From Tricholoma matsutake (taxonomy: Eukaryota > Basidiomycota > Agaricomycetes > Agaricales > Tricholomataceae): DNA of 64,000 bases. The position numbers were made by a program, and so were the translations under genes. Positions 24,269 through 35,533 of the stretch are shown here, one piece after another (position 1 is the stretch's first letter; every line of letters starts with the position of its first letter). The notes below the pieces were generated by a model. It did no database searches. It was not told the DNA's origin and saw nothing but the letters and a program-made list of their open reading frames with translations. The DNA is taken from positions 8,556,001 through 8,620,000 of the forward strand of contig AP026541.1 in NCBI GenBank assembly GCA_026075535.2. The letters are read 5' to 3'.

Positions 24269-24915
24269 CAAGGTTTTACAAGTAGCGGTCAATGCAAGCA
24301 TTGACAAAACCTTGCTCTTGTGATTCATGTTTGGTTCATGTAATAGATTTTCACTATTTGGATGAACTTTGATTCTTTGAAGTGCAAGACGCAAATCGTG
24401 CTTGCAAGTTACATAACGGTGCGCCTCCTTGACAGGAGAACCCTCTACTCCACCAGCTCCCTCCCTCGTCTTGTTCAATGAGGTCGAATCCTGAATCCTT
24501 AGCAACATTTCTCTCATTCGAAGCCTCCCTCTTTTCGGGGCCGAAGGCGATCACAACATGATGTCGAAGGGAAGAGAACGTTCGAACGGACTCATATGCA
24601 TATAAAACAACGAAAGGCAGGGCCACAAAGACTCTATCCGGCATTTGCAAGTCCTTAAGACATTTCAGATAGTGAGTAACCTTGCAGGAGGGAGATGATG
24701 ATTGCCAGTGTTCCCCTGTTCCTTCTATCGGGCATCCGCAGACGCACTCCGCTGCCGTATGAGGCTGCATGTATTTGCTCGAAGTGATGGCGCGAAGAAG
24801 CGTTTGGGTAATGTGGCAAATGACGATCGCTTGGTGGCATTAGCATTGATGGTATTAAGATAGAGAGATCGACTTTGGACATCTTCAGCTGCGTAACGCA
24901 ACAACCATGCGACAT
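24269..24915. other. Host intergenic or weakly coding region
   Basis: Several short minus-strand frames exist (24257-24517, 24354-24770, 24655-24925), one with a protein-like stretch around ALPFVVLYAYESVRTFSS. I cannot assemble a gene or assign a family. It may hold exons of a minus-strand gene convergent with CSN8. Confidence 0.3.
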
Positions 24916-24924
24916 TGTTATACA

Positions 24925-25299
24925 TCCTTGGTGAAGATGCGCGATGGTCTATTGGTCAAAAGGACCGCTGGCTTGGAACTCCCTCACTCAAAATATGGCC
25001 ACCTTGGGCATCAGAATCTTTCGTCCTGGGCATTCCTGTTGCTCGTGATGGGTTGCAGCGACCTAATCTTCCTGCAAGATTTCGTCTTTTTCCCTCCGAA
25101 TTGGAGCGAATGAAGCGCTTGATTCGAGATAGGCTGGAGGTGATTTATCTCGTCCTAGTCTGTCGACTGGTTGACACCGGATGTTTCCGCTGTCCAGGCG
25201 TTCGACCGTAATTGCCAATCGCTTCGTCAACAAAACTTATATCAGCAGGCAAAAATTCGCCAAAAGCAACTGAATGTCGATGATGATTCTGGCCTCTAA
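24925..25299 (+). pseudogene. C-terminal half of an uncharacterised host protein
   Basis: The frame from 24925 reads GEDARWSIGQ, then WASESFVLGIPVARDGL and SELERMKRLIRDRLE. A plausible intron follows (GTGATTTATC..GTCCAG, about 25140-25197) and then a coiled tail (NCQSLRQQNLYQQAKIRQKQ) to a TAA at 25297. The upstream frame is closed by a stop near 24896, and no start exon was found. It faces, tail to tail, a minus-strand segment at 25390-25660 that looks like the N-terminal half of the same kind of protein. I recall uncharacterised agaricomycete proteins that combine both halves. The function is unknown. Confidence 0.4.
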
Positions 25300-25389
25300 C
25301 CGAACAGCAAGTTATCGTTACCCATCGTCCTCCAAAACACATACCTGACGACGATACGGTCGATCCTGTATCCTTGGCTGATGATAACG

Positions 25390-25680
25390 TTCGACACAAA
25401 GCAAAATAACGCCCCGCTGGACTACCGATGTCTTGACGGGACTTTGCAACTCCAAACGTTGTCAAGTGACACACGAGATATCGATCTCCTCTGAGCTGAC
25501 GGAGAACCAAACAATATCTGCCTTTGTGCTGAAATAAACCTTCCTCGTTAAGTGCCAGTTGATATCTCCTGTCTTCAAAAAGCTCTTTGAAACATTCATT
25601 GATGCTACCGTATACATACGCGAGATCTCCAGGTTGAAATGGGCCACAGTTTTGGGCAAAGAAGTACCTCCTCCTGCTTT
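25390..25680 (-). pseudogene. N-terminal half of an uncharacterised host protein
   Basis: The minus strand encodes FQPGDLAYVYGSINECF, HKGRYCLVLRQL, RYLVCHLTTFG and GRYFALC, a compact beta-rich segment that looks like real coding sequence. A longer frame covers 25840-25145, but its ends are low-quality sequence and probably intron or UTR. No continuation of the expected FxxGIPV block was found downstream on this strand. That block lies at 24925-25299 on the plus strand instead. The gene may have been disrupted by inversion of its 3' half, or there may be two paralogous fragments. Confidence 0.4.
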
Positions 25681-26119
25681 GTGTGAAGGCTGTTAAATTT
25701 GCAAGGTGAATACATTGCCAGAATGATGCCTGCATGCATGGAATCTTGTCGGTGGCATAAGCACAGAAACTCAAAATATACCATACATGTAGCATACCTT
25801 CACAAAGATCAGGAGCAGGGATGGCAGGGATGGCTTGCAAGCGAGACTTTCACATTGAAACTAGTATTAGGTTTTCAACCAGACGATGTCGGAGGCTGCT
25901 TACGTAAATTTGATCTAAACCCCACTGGACGCACGAAGTTCGGAAGAAGTCTATCAACCAACTTGAAGAGGACTTTTCCTACGTGGATCTTGGAAGGGAC
26001 ATGGGCACATTGAAAGATAACACCATCGTTGCAACAACAGAAGTGGGTGTAACTAAATTATTACACTACCAGGTTAAGCGCGTTTCCTCTAGCTCCAGGC
26101 GGTTGACTCAGAAGTATGG
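25681..26119. other. Host intergenic region upstream of the UBLCP1-like gene
   Basis: No convincing gene. It should contain the promoter of the plus-strand phosphatase gene. Confidence 0.45.
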
Positions 26120-27683
26120 ATGGACCTCCTTTTTAATTGGTCTGGCAAGTCGTATACACTACGCATCGCAGAGTCCGACAGGTTAGAGCTTCAACCAATA
26201 GCTCATGGACAGTGATACCCACCGACAAGCGATAGGGTCTTTGACCTCAAAGCCGTTTTGCATAATCTAACGAGGGTACCACCTGAACGACAGAAAATTC
26301 TTGGCTTGGTGAAGGGCAAGTTGCTACTAGATGAAGTTCGAATGTAAGTCATATGCATTCTTGGTTAGTTGTCGCAATGGCCATATGTACTTAGTTTTGA
26401 TCTTCGTCTCGCAACTGGAAAGAAGTTTACTCTCATTGGTACACCAGAGGGCGACGAAATCAGGGATCCATCACGTTCGTACATCCCCCCTCCTGGATGC
26501 CACAGCCCACCTGAAGATCATACAGAATTGGAATTCCTTCCTGACGTAGTGAATGACTTGGATGTAGACTTCTCTGAAGATCTGGCCGCGAGCGATGCAT
26601 ACAAGAACGACCAGCGAAATATTCGCAAAGTGAACGAAGCGACCGCGCAATTAGAGCTTAATATCATCCATCCATTGCGGGAAGGAAAGAAGCTGCTCGT
26701 TCTGGACATTGACTACAGTGAACCTACCGTAAATATCTTTCTGTATCTCTTCTCATTCGAGTTTCAGCCATATTGGACACGAAACCGCTGACATCGGGAA
26801 GCCTTCCACCTGCAGAATGTGCGAGGCCGAGATTGCATGAATTTCTAGAAGCCATATACCCACTTTACGATAGTGAGGCGTTTAACTGTTGACGTTCTAG
26901 CTTTTATGAAATAATATTCCAAGTTTGCATCTGGTATAGGTTTTCTTGCGAACACTGGTTTTCCCTGCTGAATATTCGAGAAGGTCACAAACCAGCTGGA
27001 TATGGCTTGAAACAAAACTTGTGGAACTTGGCATGATTGGATCGGATCGCAACTATCAGGTTAGTGCGGCAAAGTGTTTCGTCATGTTCCACGCCACTGA
27101 TAGTCAGTCATACTCGTCAGATATCTTTTGGTGAATCCAACATCTGATTTTCTTGCCAAATCATCCAATTATTTAGTATCTACCTCATGAATTAGTTCTC
27201 GACAAGAAATGCATGTTCACGATCTTCACGGAACGTAATGGAAAGCCCTGGACACATTCGGTCAAGGCGTTACAAATTATCTGGAACCACTTTCCACAAT
27301 TGTACGTTGACCTGTCGATGCATCAATGCACAGCTTGATATTAAGTCTAGTAACGCCTCCAATACAATCCACGTCGATGACCTTGTAGGTGACTTGTCCT
27401 AAGAAGTAATTACAGGAACTGACTTTCTGGAAGAGTCGCAACTTCGCACTTAATCCGAAAGAAGGCTTAAAAATTCAGCCTTTCAAGAACGCCCACACTT
27501 CAGGAGCAATGGCAGATCGAGAGCTCGACAAACTTTCCCGCTACATGTTACATATCGCCAATATCGCCGACTTCAGGACTCTTTCGCACAAAGTAGGCAA
27601 CAATTTATTCTGTTCGTTTACATCCGTATGATATCATCTTTCAGGATTGGAAACAAGTCATCAGAAGCCTGCCACAGTCATAG
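26120..27683 (+). CDS. UBLCP1: UBLCP1-like ubiquitin-like-domain CTD/proteasome phosphatase
   Basis: Eleven exons (26120-26181, 26236-26343, 26395-26717, 26768-26872, 26924-26933, 26984-27059, 27121-27130, 27196-27301, 27351-27384, 27434-27592, 27645-27683) sum to 1032 nt, giving 343 residues from ATG to TAG. The N-terminal ubiquitin-like domain (NWSGKSYTLRI, RVPPERQKILGL, KKFTLIGT) is followed by the HAD/FCP phosphatase domain. Its DxDxT nucleophile motif, LLVLDIDYT, is split by an intron after the first base of the Thr codon. WSQTSWIWLETK, NTIHVDDL and NPKEGLKIQPFKNAH follow. The family dephosphorylates the 26S proteasome in the nucleus. Two exons are only 10 nt long. The start was chosen as the first ATG in frame with the ubiquitin-like domain. 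Confidence 0.92.
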
Positions 27684-28209
27684 CTGGAGCGGGTTATGTC
27701 AGATCTATCAGATGAGTATCTTTGCCATGCATGCACGTTGGCACACCATGATCGGAAGAGGACTGTTGAATTCCTAGTTCAATGCCAGGAATAAGGTAAC
27801 GCGTATTAGTATAGGCCTTCGAACTAGGGGTATGTACTACCACGAAGGGAATAATTGTTTGCACCTGAAAATGAAGGCTGATACTATGTTGGTGATTCAA
27901 TATCTCGCAAGCTCGACTGGGCCGTGTCCGGGCTTTGTAAGCATGATGTGGATTTTGCGCGTTCCGCCATCAAGCGTCCAGACCACATAGTGGTCTGTGC
28001 GTAGCAGGAGTTAAGAAGCATGAGAAGGTGGAACACATCTCTCACTCCTTCTCTCCCACCTCCATTCTGGCAGACAGCGTCTGCACTATTTTTTCACCCA
28101 CCCTCCTCCCATTCTCTCTTAGCGTGCCTTGGTGTAGTCTCGTTTTTTCCCCTTCAGACTTTGCGGGACTAACAGGGCACGCTCCGAAGATTCTGACCGC
28201 GACCTTTTC
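27684..28209. other. Intergenic region between UBLCP1-like gene and hAT element
   Basis: Short frames only (27694-27900 minus, 28028-28216 plus), with no recognisable protein. Probably 3' UTR and spacer. Confidence 0.4.
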
Positions 28210-29464
28210 CTTTTGAATAGTGCTCGGGGATTTTCACACGATTTCTAATTGACCGGCAAACTAGCACTTCATAATTAACAGAGTTTTGGTTTGGGCTAAT
28301 TAGCGCTAATTAGCCAGTAAATTAGCCGAGAAATACCAATTTTGCGGTAGATTAGCGAGCCACTGTCCGATCACCAGACACTCCAGATTATCCGTATCTT
28401 TTGGGGCCATCGGCACTGGAGATGGTGGCAGTGTATGCACTGGCAGCATCTTGCAAACGTGATGGCAAGTAACGACAGCCTGCCGCATGCCCGAGAATAC
28501 GCTGACGAGGCCTTGGCCAAGTCCATTTTGTTTTGCAAGCTTTGCTCGCAATGCAACGCGCGAATTTCTTGTTTTTGTCGATGTCATCCTCTGCTGCATT
28601 TGCTTTGTAACATGGTTGCGACACTTCCAGAAGTAGCAGTAAGGTCTTCGCGCCGCCCTTCCGTTCATCGCGGTCTTCCTCAACAGGTATGTATGCGGAA
28701 TCCTCGAAATCGGAAAGGTCCTTCATCTCTCGTTTACTCGCCCCTCCGGCCTTTGCCTTTGCCTTGCCCTCCTCGACTTTGCAATCTTTGGCTCTGTTAC
28801 CTTTGGCTTGGAGCGGAATCGGCCTCAGGAGTCTCCAGGTGAACACTGGTCGGTGGCTGCTGTGGTCAATGTCGCGAGCCGGTCAGCCTGTTGATGATGA
28901 CACCTGAACATACCTGCATTCTAGCGGTGACTATGGCAGTTTCTGCTGCTTTCGTAATATCTGTCAGCCATAACATTGGCAGCACAGAGTTTGGAAAGCT
29001 GTAGCTGAACTTCTCGAGGACGTTTGCAAGTTCAACCACACCGGGCCCACGTTCTGGGAGGACCAGGCCTTTTGCTCGTGAACCTAGTATGACCTCAAGC
29101 TCTCGGTTGGTAGCAGCCTCTTCGCCAGCCTCTTCAATCCAATCGGGGTCGGGGCTGAAGTGACTGAAATTGTATTGGGATGTTTCAGATGCAAGTGGTA
29201 AGGATTTTGGTAGTCCGAGGAGACAGGAACGTAGGGTATCAACTTTATCAGCAATCATTCTTGTGAATACTGTAGGAGGGTTGTACACGGAGCATTACGC
29301 CTGCATCCATCCGCAAACTAGTTTCCGGCACTTTTTTTTCACTTCCCGACTTGGGCTAATTTGCCCTTGCATTTTCGACCAAAATGAAATTGACGCTAAT
29401 TCACCCCGGCTAATTAACCCTATGCTAATTAGCCCTGTGAAAATCCCCGAGCACTACTTTTGAA
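28210..29464 (-). mobile_element. Internally deleted hAT element with perfect ends
   Basis: The 8-bp target duplication CTTTTGAA lies at 28210-28217 and 29457-29464. The 21-bp terminal inverted repeats TAGTGCTCGGGGATTTTCACA are identical at both ends (28218-28238 and 29436-29456). The 1239-bp element keeps only the first part of a transposase on the minus strand. Both ends carry several GCTAATTAGC-like words. It is non-autonomous and recent enough to keep exact ends. Confidence 0.95.
28388..29258 (-). pseudogene. Truncated hAT transposase: N-terminal region and zinc finger only
   Basis: The first segment (ATG at 29258 to about 28914) contains DPDWIEEAGEEAATNRELEV and aligns by eye with the start of the larger hAT at 33474-33103. 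The same GT..AG intron position follows. The second segment (28845-28388) has an acidic linker and a CIASKACKTKW..HAAGC zinc-binding motif like the CIARKGCRTTW..HAMHC motif in the larger copy. The catalytic domain and dimerisation region are deleted. I found no splice that keeps the frame, so it may be dead. If translated it could bind transposon ends without cutting. Confidence 0.75.
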
Positions 29465-29741
29465 AGATTCGCGTTTGCTGCATTCCAAAGACGCATCCTG
29501 TCACGTGACCTTCTTGTGTCACTCTTGAAATGACAGGGTTTATCAGAATCTTCCCCCAAACCTTGGAAAATCTTATTTGCAACGTACTAGCAAATAATAT
29601 TTTACATTGACTTTCTCACATATAACGAGTGCACCCATACAAAGCAGTGGTTCACGATTATCTGTTAACCTTACCTTTGCCAGCTTTCGCCCAGACTCCT
29701 TCCCATCCGCTGGGGAAATGAGAATATCCTTGATGTAGATA
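29465..29741. other. Spacer between two hAT elements
   Basis: 277 bases with no gene. Confidence 0.5.
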
Positions 29742-32700
29742 TAGTGTGGCGGGAAATAGCCCTGGCGCCTAATTCACCCAGCAAATTTGCTTTGGCATGG
29801 TCTAATTCGCAGGTCTAATTTTCGGCAAATTTGCCGGTTCTAATTCGCATCGCAAAATAGCTATTTTGCACCTATTTTGCGGCAAATTTGCGCTAATTAG
29901 CTAAGATCCACAGTGCACAATTCCCGTTCTTTTCTCCGTTGCTTTTCTACGACCATTGCCCCCATTCATCGTCTTCAGGCGCAAAATCACCAGCCTCTGA
30001 GTCTTTGTCCTTCCCATAGTTCTTCACGGCACCCGACAGTTGCGTGCTTTGGGTAAAATTACTGGCTGTTGTACCATCCGAGACACTATCCGCCAAGATG
30101 TCAATGTAGCGAGAGATATCAAACTGGGCCGCAAGATCAAAGTAACGGTGCTCAAACCCACTCAAGTCTGGAATGCCATCATCCAGCCACCTCAGTGGAT
30201 CTGCTTCAGGGTCAACAGGTGCGAGGATCTCGTTCTCGTCACAGCTATCATTGTCACTCTGATCTTCAGCTGCCATAGCATGATGCAACTTGATCGGGGA
30301 TTGGTTAATCGTGGCTCGTATGTCTCTCCAATTCACCGTAACAGGCTTCCGCAGTTTTTCCTGAGACAAATTTGCCTCAACGATCACAGAATTTATTTTG
30401 TACGTGAAAGACATACCTCCTGATCAAGCTGATTAAATCCACGAATTATTAGGTGATTAGCCATCGTTGGCACCTGCTGCTGCTTCCGTCTTGGACTATT
30501 CAGCCATGTCACAACTGACATCGTGCACTCATCAACCATGGAGATGGGCACTGCAGAGAAGATTTTGACAGCGAGCGCCTTGCAAAGACAGTCATCATAA
30601 GTGTCTTGCCTCTCGCATGCATGAATTGATTATCACTTACTGCCAATACATCTGATTCCTCATTGTCCAGAAGACAGCACCAGTAATCATGGAGAAATTC
30701 ATTTCGCCCACGTTTGCGATCAAATGGCTCCGCACCAGTCAAATATGCTTTGAACTGAGTTTTCAGGGCTGGCAGGGCCTCTCGTGGATTCCAATTTTCA
30801 AGGTGAGGATTGATCTCTTTCATAGCCATCTTTGCCTCTTCCACAGAGCGACCTGCCCGATATTCATCCCCATATTCCTTCTTCAGGAGCTTCAGCAAGC
30901 TGACCCTGATCCCATCAATCATTTCAGCCTTTGGTTTGACACGAAGGTTTCCGTTTTGTCTCATAATTCTTATGGAGGGAATGGCGAGAGGGTTTGGGTT
31001 GGCGAGAATTGGTGCTGCACGATTTTCTAGTGGTAATGTAATTAGACGATGACCTCAATGCTGGAAAGCATGGAAATCATACCAGGGTCCAGTACAAATG
31101 CTGTCAAATAGACATTTGATGCTCGCTCATTTTCTATAAGCTGCGAGAACCAGTAATTTGCTATTGCATGAATCTTCTCCTTGAGTTTGATAGAGTATTT
31201 TGACTTCTCTTTGAGAGTATCATCCTTCGTCATGAGGTCTTGAAGATGAGCCACAATTGCAAGCCAGTAGGTATATACATCTGCAGGATTGGTGTCCTTA
31301 GCTTTGAGACACTGGATTGCATGGGCAAATGGCATAAGAATAGTCCCAAGCCACTTCAAGTCTCTTTGAAATGTAAAAACATCCTCGTCATCATCAAACA
31401 AACCATGAAGCATCTAGTGATTGGTTATGCCATAAATATACAGACTATTCTTGAATATCAATGAAGCTTACCGGGTTGTCAATACCAAGATCTGCATTGC
31501 GAACAATCTTGGTGAATGCGGGTGTTCCCTGCACAATGGAGTCAAGTGACCAGTAGATCGAACCAAACTGTGTTTCGCCAACAGATTGGAGACCCCGCTG
31601 TATGTGTAATTCCTTATGAGCAACGTCAAACCAATCAAGTGTATATGATGAGAGGCTCATAAATGCCAAAAGCTCTCGCAGCTGAGAAATAATCTGAAGA
31701 TGATTTCATTACTTAGATTCAAGGATAGAGGTCATACTGTAAATACCGGTTGAAATTCAGGTAGATTGCACATGTCTTTACATGCATTATGCAAGTTGTG
31801 ACACACATCAGCCAGATTTAGTACTCAAGGCAAGCACTCGACAAATAGTCGACAACCCTTATTGATATTTCCAGTATCATCGGATGATACACAGCATAAA
31901 CAATAAATTCCTATCTCAGTTGCCCACTATGCACAGATATAATTGAGTCAGGGTCATTATTGGATAAGGGCTCACCTTGAACAGCAGGTCACAAATGTAT
32001 TGACCTGTCTGACCTAGCCGCTCTACATCATCAAGCTCCAAACAGAATGACTGGCGATGGGCAGTTGTGGCATGCACTGAAAAAAACTTCTTTTTCCCGA
32101 GTTTTCCGCCATCGAAGGTGAGTGTCAAATCTCAGCATGTCTTGAGATAGTTTATGACAGTGAGTCGAGTAGCAGCAGCATAGGAAGGAACCAGACTATC
32201 CTCAAATGTTGTGCGACTTGGAGGTAGGTAATTTCCATTAAGGACGCCGACAAAATTCTTGAACTTTTGGTGCTGAATGATGCAAGGAGGAATTCCGCAA
32301 CACACAATAAACTCAATCAATGCCTTATTTCCTTTTTCCTCAAGTGCTTTCCTCCCTTCTGTGCAGTACTTGCCAAATGACTTCCCAGCATGAATCGGTT
32401 GCCTTGAAGATGACAGCGTCACGATCAATAAGCAGCTCGGTCTTCGAACACTTCAAGGGTGGTGCTTGGGCGGTGATAGTCACAGCCGCAGGGCCGGTTA
32501 GGTCCTCATGTGTACGCTTCCTTTCTATCCCCATCTTCTTGTTCAATTGGTTGAGCAGACTCGGTTGCTTCCTTGCAAGTTCCTCTATGACAAGTCGAAC
32601 CAACTCTCCCCCTTCCATCTTGGCCAGATATCTGCAGTGCATTGCATGTTTCAAGATTCGCGTTTTGTCACGTGGCCAGCCCCAGGTAGTACGACATCCT

Positions 32701-33767
32701 TTCCTGGCGATACACCGAATGATCTTCTTCTGTGGATCAGCGATGGCATGGCATGGCGTTGAAATCCTAAGGAGGAGTGGGAATATCTTCTTTCCTCCCT
32801 TGCATCCATCATCTGATTCATCATCGGTAATGTAATCAGAATCATCTGTATTATGGAGGGCTTTGGTTTCGGGCTTCTTGTGAGTTTTTCGAACAGAGTC
32901 TTGACTTGAGCTGGCCACAGGCAATCCATCAATGGTAGTCTGATGGGTTTTCTGTACCAACTCTTTCGGTTTTGCCATTCCAGATGCTTTCTTCGGCAGT
33001 GCTGTCTTTGATGGTGCATGTGCATCCTTGAACACTGGAAGCTATAGAGTATATGCTCTCACATGCCCTCATGTTGATCCAATAACTGAGATGAATACTC
33101 ACCTCACCACCATAGTTCAGGATACACTTTTCTGCTGTATCAATTGAGCTCTTCAGCCATGACTGCAACATGGATGAATCTGGCAGCTTCGCCACCCAGT
33201 ACTCAAGCATGTTGGCCAATGCTTCAATTCCCTGTCCTCGTTGCGTAATGTAAAAGATCCCAGAATCATTCCTCGGCAGAAATTGCTGCAATGTGACTTC
33301 GATTTCCTGATTTATGGCACCTTCTTTACCAACATCTTGAATCCATCCTTCGTCAACTGAAAAAGCCAAGAACCGATTGATTTTGGCATTCTGGTCTGCT
33401 GCATCCACTAGTGGGAGAGCTGGGGGGAGGGCCTGGAGGTATAACTTGAGCTGTTTGAATTTTCCTGAGCTCATTGGACAATGATCATATCGGGGCAGGA
33501 ATGCAATGTTGCAATTAGTCCAAATCAAACATCACTTTAAAATCACCGCTCATCCTTTATCCCTAGAGATCTTTTGTTTAAACAACTATATTGAGACTTG
33601 AGAGCTCATAACTGTAGATACATGAATGTTGGCCTCGTAACTCTAGGGCAAATTTGCCCTAATTTGCACCCATATATTTGACCTATCGGGTGATCAGCAA
33701 ATTAGCTGCAAATTAGCTGGGCTAATTCGCAGCTGCAATTTACAACTGTCTATTTCCTGCCACACTA
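29742..33767 (-). mobile_element. Near full-length hAT DNA transposon
   Basis: The ends are imperfect inverted repeats TAGTGTGGCGGGAAATAG (left) and its inverse with one change (right, ending 33767). The flanks TGTAGATA and GTAGAATA look like an 8-bp duplication with one indel. Just inside each end are dense words such as GCAAATTTGC, GCTAATTAGC and CTAATTCGC. The minus strand encodes a transposase. The ends differ from those of the neighbouring short hAT, but the transposases are related. Confidence 0.88.
29947..33474 (-). pseudogene. hAT transposase (zinc finger, RNase H-like core, dimerisation region), probably inactive
   Basis: Exon 1 (33474-33103) and exon 2 (from 33041) are joined by a clean 61-nt intron. 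A zinc-binding motif (CIARKGCRTTW..HAMHC) lies near 32700-32650, and the first catalytic Asp region LTFDGGKLGKKK near 32120. After an intron the core continues with LADVCHNLHNACKDMC (about 31790), and then WLGTILMPFAHAIQCLKAK (about 31345). The dimerisation-type segment KIFSAVPISMVDE is near 30565, followed by an acidic tail to 29947. A frameshift near 32400, a TGA at 32132 and a stop near 31827 (Trp expected) break it. hAT transposases cut and paste DNA in the nucleus. The family is clear, while the exon ends are approximate. Confidence 0.85.
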
Positions 33768-34115
33768 GTAGAATATGAAAACTTTGTTAAATCCAAATAT
33801 TTTGTGCACACATGATTTGCTTGTTATTGTTTCCTAAAACCCTACAGCTTTGCATAAAGCTTGACAGTTGCCGAAATTTGATAAACATGAGCAAATTTGA
33901 TGTCGCGGTCGTTTTATGGCTTCCACAATGGCTTTCTAGCATATATTTTGGTGAAGGAAGTGTATATGAATGGTCTTAGGAGTTTACCAAGTAAATTTTT
34001 ATGCAACATGTCCTCTGAAGTGCTGTACTGAGAAATAACAATATTTGATCATATGCAAGCCAGAATCTTCTAGAGATCTATTTTGGAAGTATAAAATGTA
34101 GGAATTAGTAAATTA
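33768..34115. other. Spacer between hAT and copia fragment
   Basis: AT-rich, with no gene recognised. Confidence 0.5.
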
Positions 34116-34501
34116 CTATACAAAAAGTAAGTTAACTCAGTGTTTGCATGCGCAAGCAAGAGCCAAACAACTGTTTATTCACCTATACAAAAAGTAAGTT
34201 AACTAGGTGAGATCATAGTAAGTAACGACAGTAGTAAGTAAGTAGGGGATATTTACCTCAGTGTTTGCATGGACAAGCGAGAGCCAAATGACTGAGGTGG
34301 TGGCAGGAAATTGTGCAAGATTTATACTATGAGGTTTGCATGTCAAGGTACCACTAAGAAGAGAAAAGATATATGAACGAAACACAAAGGAGTGATGCCA
34401 ATATAATAGACAAGAGAGGCAAATGAGATATCATGATCGTGCTTACACAGTCCAGGGAATTGATGCTAACGCAGGTCGCGAGATGGCTTGTTAATCCAAC
34501 A
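34116..34501 (-). repeat. 3' LTR of a second copia element (minus strand)
   Basis: On the minus strand, the purine tract AGCTTGAGGGGGAGTG is followed by TGTTGGATTAAC at 34501. The LTR ends in TTTTTGTATAG at about 34116. Its downstream part contains a diverged internal duplication: CTATACAAAAAGTAAGTTAA occurs at 34116 and again near 34183, each followed by a CAGTGTTTGCATG-type block. Its terminal TATAG and the following TAATTTAC resemble the right end of the copia at 21996. Confidence 0.7.
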
Positions 34502-34825
34502 CTCCCCCTCAAGCTGTCAAGAGACCAAGTTGAGAGCCAAAATGTTTGACTTTTGCTGAGGGAAGTGCTTTGGTGAGAGTGTCTGCAATCATATCGTCTG
34601 TAGGACAATAGACGAGACAGAGTGAACCTTGTTCGACAATCCAGCGGATAAAGTGGAAGCAGATCTCAATATGCTTGGTGCAAGCATGGTACTGGTGATC
34701 TTGCATGAGAGCGATCGCAGATTGGTTGTCAGAAAAGAGTGTTGTGGGGCTGAGCTCGAGTAAGAAAAGTTGAATGATGAGGGAACACAGCCACAGAGCT
34801 TCCTTGGCAGTGTGGGTGGCAGCAA
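34502..34825 (-). pseudogene. C-terminal copia RNase H fragment
   Basis: The minus frame reads ATHTAKEALWLCSL, FSDNQSAIALM, KHIEICFHFIR and DDMIADTLTKAL and ends at 34509. This is the distal half of copia RNase H. It is cut at 34826 by the gypsy-B LTR. The missing proximal half is not found beyond the other end of gypsy-B, so the fragment is orphaned. Confidence 0.88.
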
Positions 34826-35533
34826 TGTTACAATTTTCCTTGTAACTCATGGAACCCAACCGACCCAACCGACCTGACGATCCCCTCCAGACAGGAGGCA
34901 CTACCTGATTCATGCCTAGGGCATGTCCTTGACACCAGACACATGCACTACACATGCCGACTGCATGCATTCGATCCCCTTCCCATGGAAGGCACCCTTG
35001 ACGCATGGTGACTCCATGCACCCGAACCCATTCCCACACATGCTGTGATATGACAGCCCCTTGATGTGAGGTCCATGATGTCAGACTCTCACGATCGACA
35101 TGCTGCGCCGCAGCATGTCCTTGACATCGGATCCTTGACATCGGATCCTTGACATTGGATCCGTGACATCGGACACCTCATGCTAGGCATGAGGCTTATT
35201 GTTTCTATTCATACCTGATACGCATCTACCTTTCTGATTGGACGATAAGGACCTTCCTACTAGTATAAGTACTGCGACTTGTAGTAGAGATGTCCTTAGT
35301 TTAGATCTAGGCAATCTACAGCTTTAACTTGTGAACTTGTGAACTTACTCAAAACCACTAAGGAAGCCCCTTAGTGTGTGAACCTGAACAACTCTATGCA
35401 GAAGGCCTGCTAGAGTGCACTATCTCTCTTACGTTGGACGCTCCAAGTAAGACTAGTGCCGAACGACTTGTCGAGGAAGCACCTCACCAAATGACATTGA
35501 CTAGATCGAGTGGTTGAGGCTTTGCCCTTAACA
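34826..35533 (+). repeat. Gypsy-B left LTR
   Basis: It contains about four tandem 14-bp units of TTGACATCGGATCC at 35121-35173 that are missing from the right LTR. The two LTRs differ by roughly a tenth by eye. Confidence 0.9.

Noticed and set aside
25145..25840. A single 231-codon minus-strand exon
   Set aside because: Only the middle looks like protein. The ends have intron-like composition, and the start is not supported.
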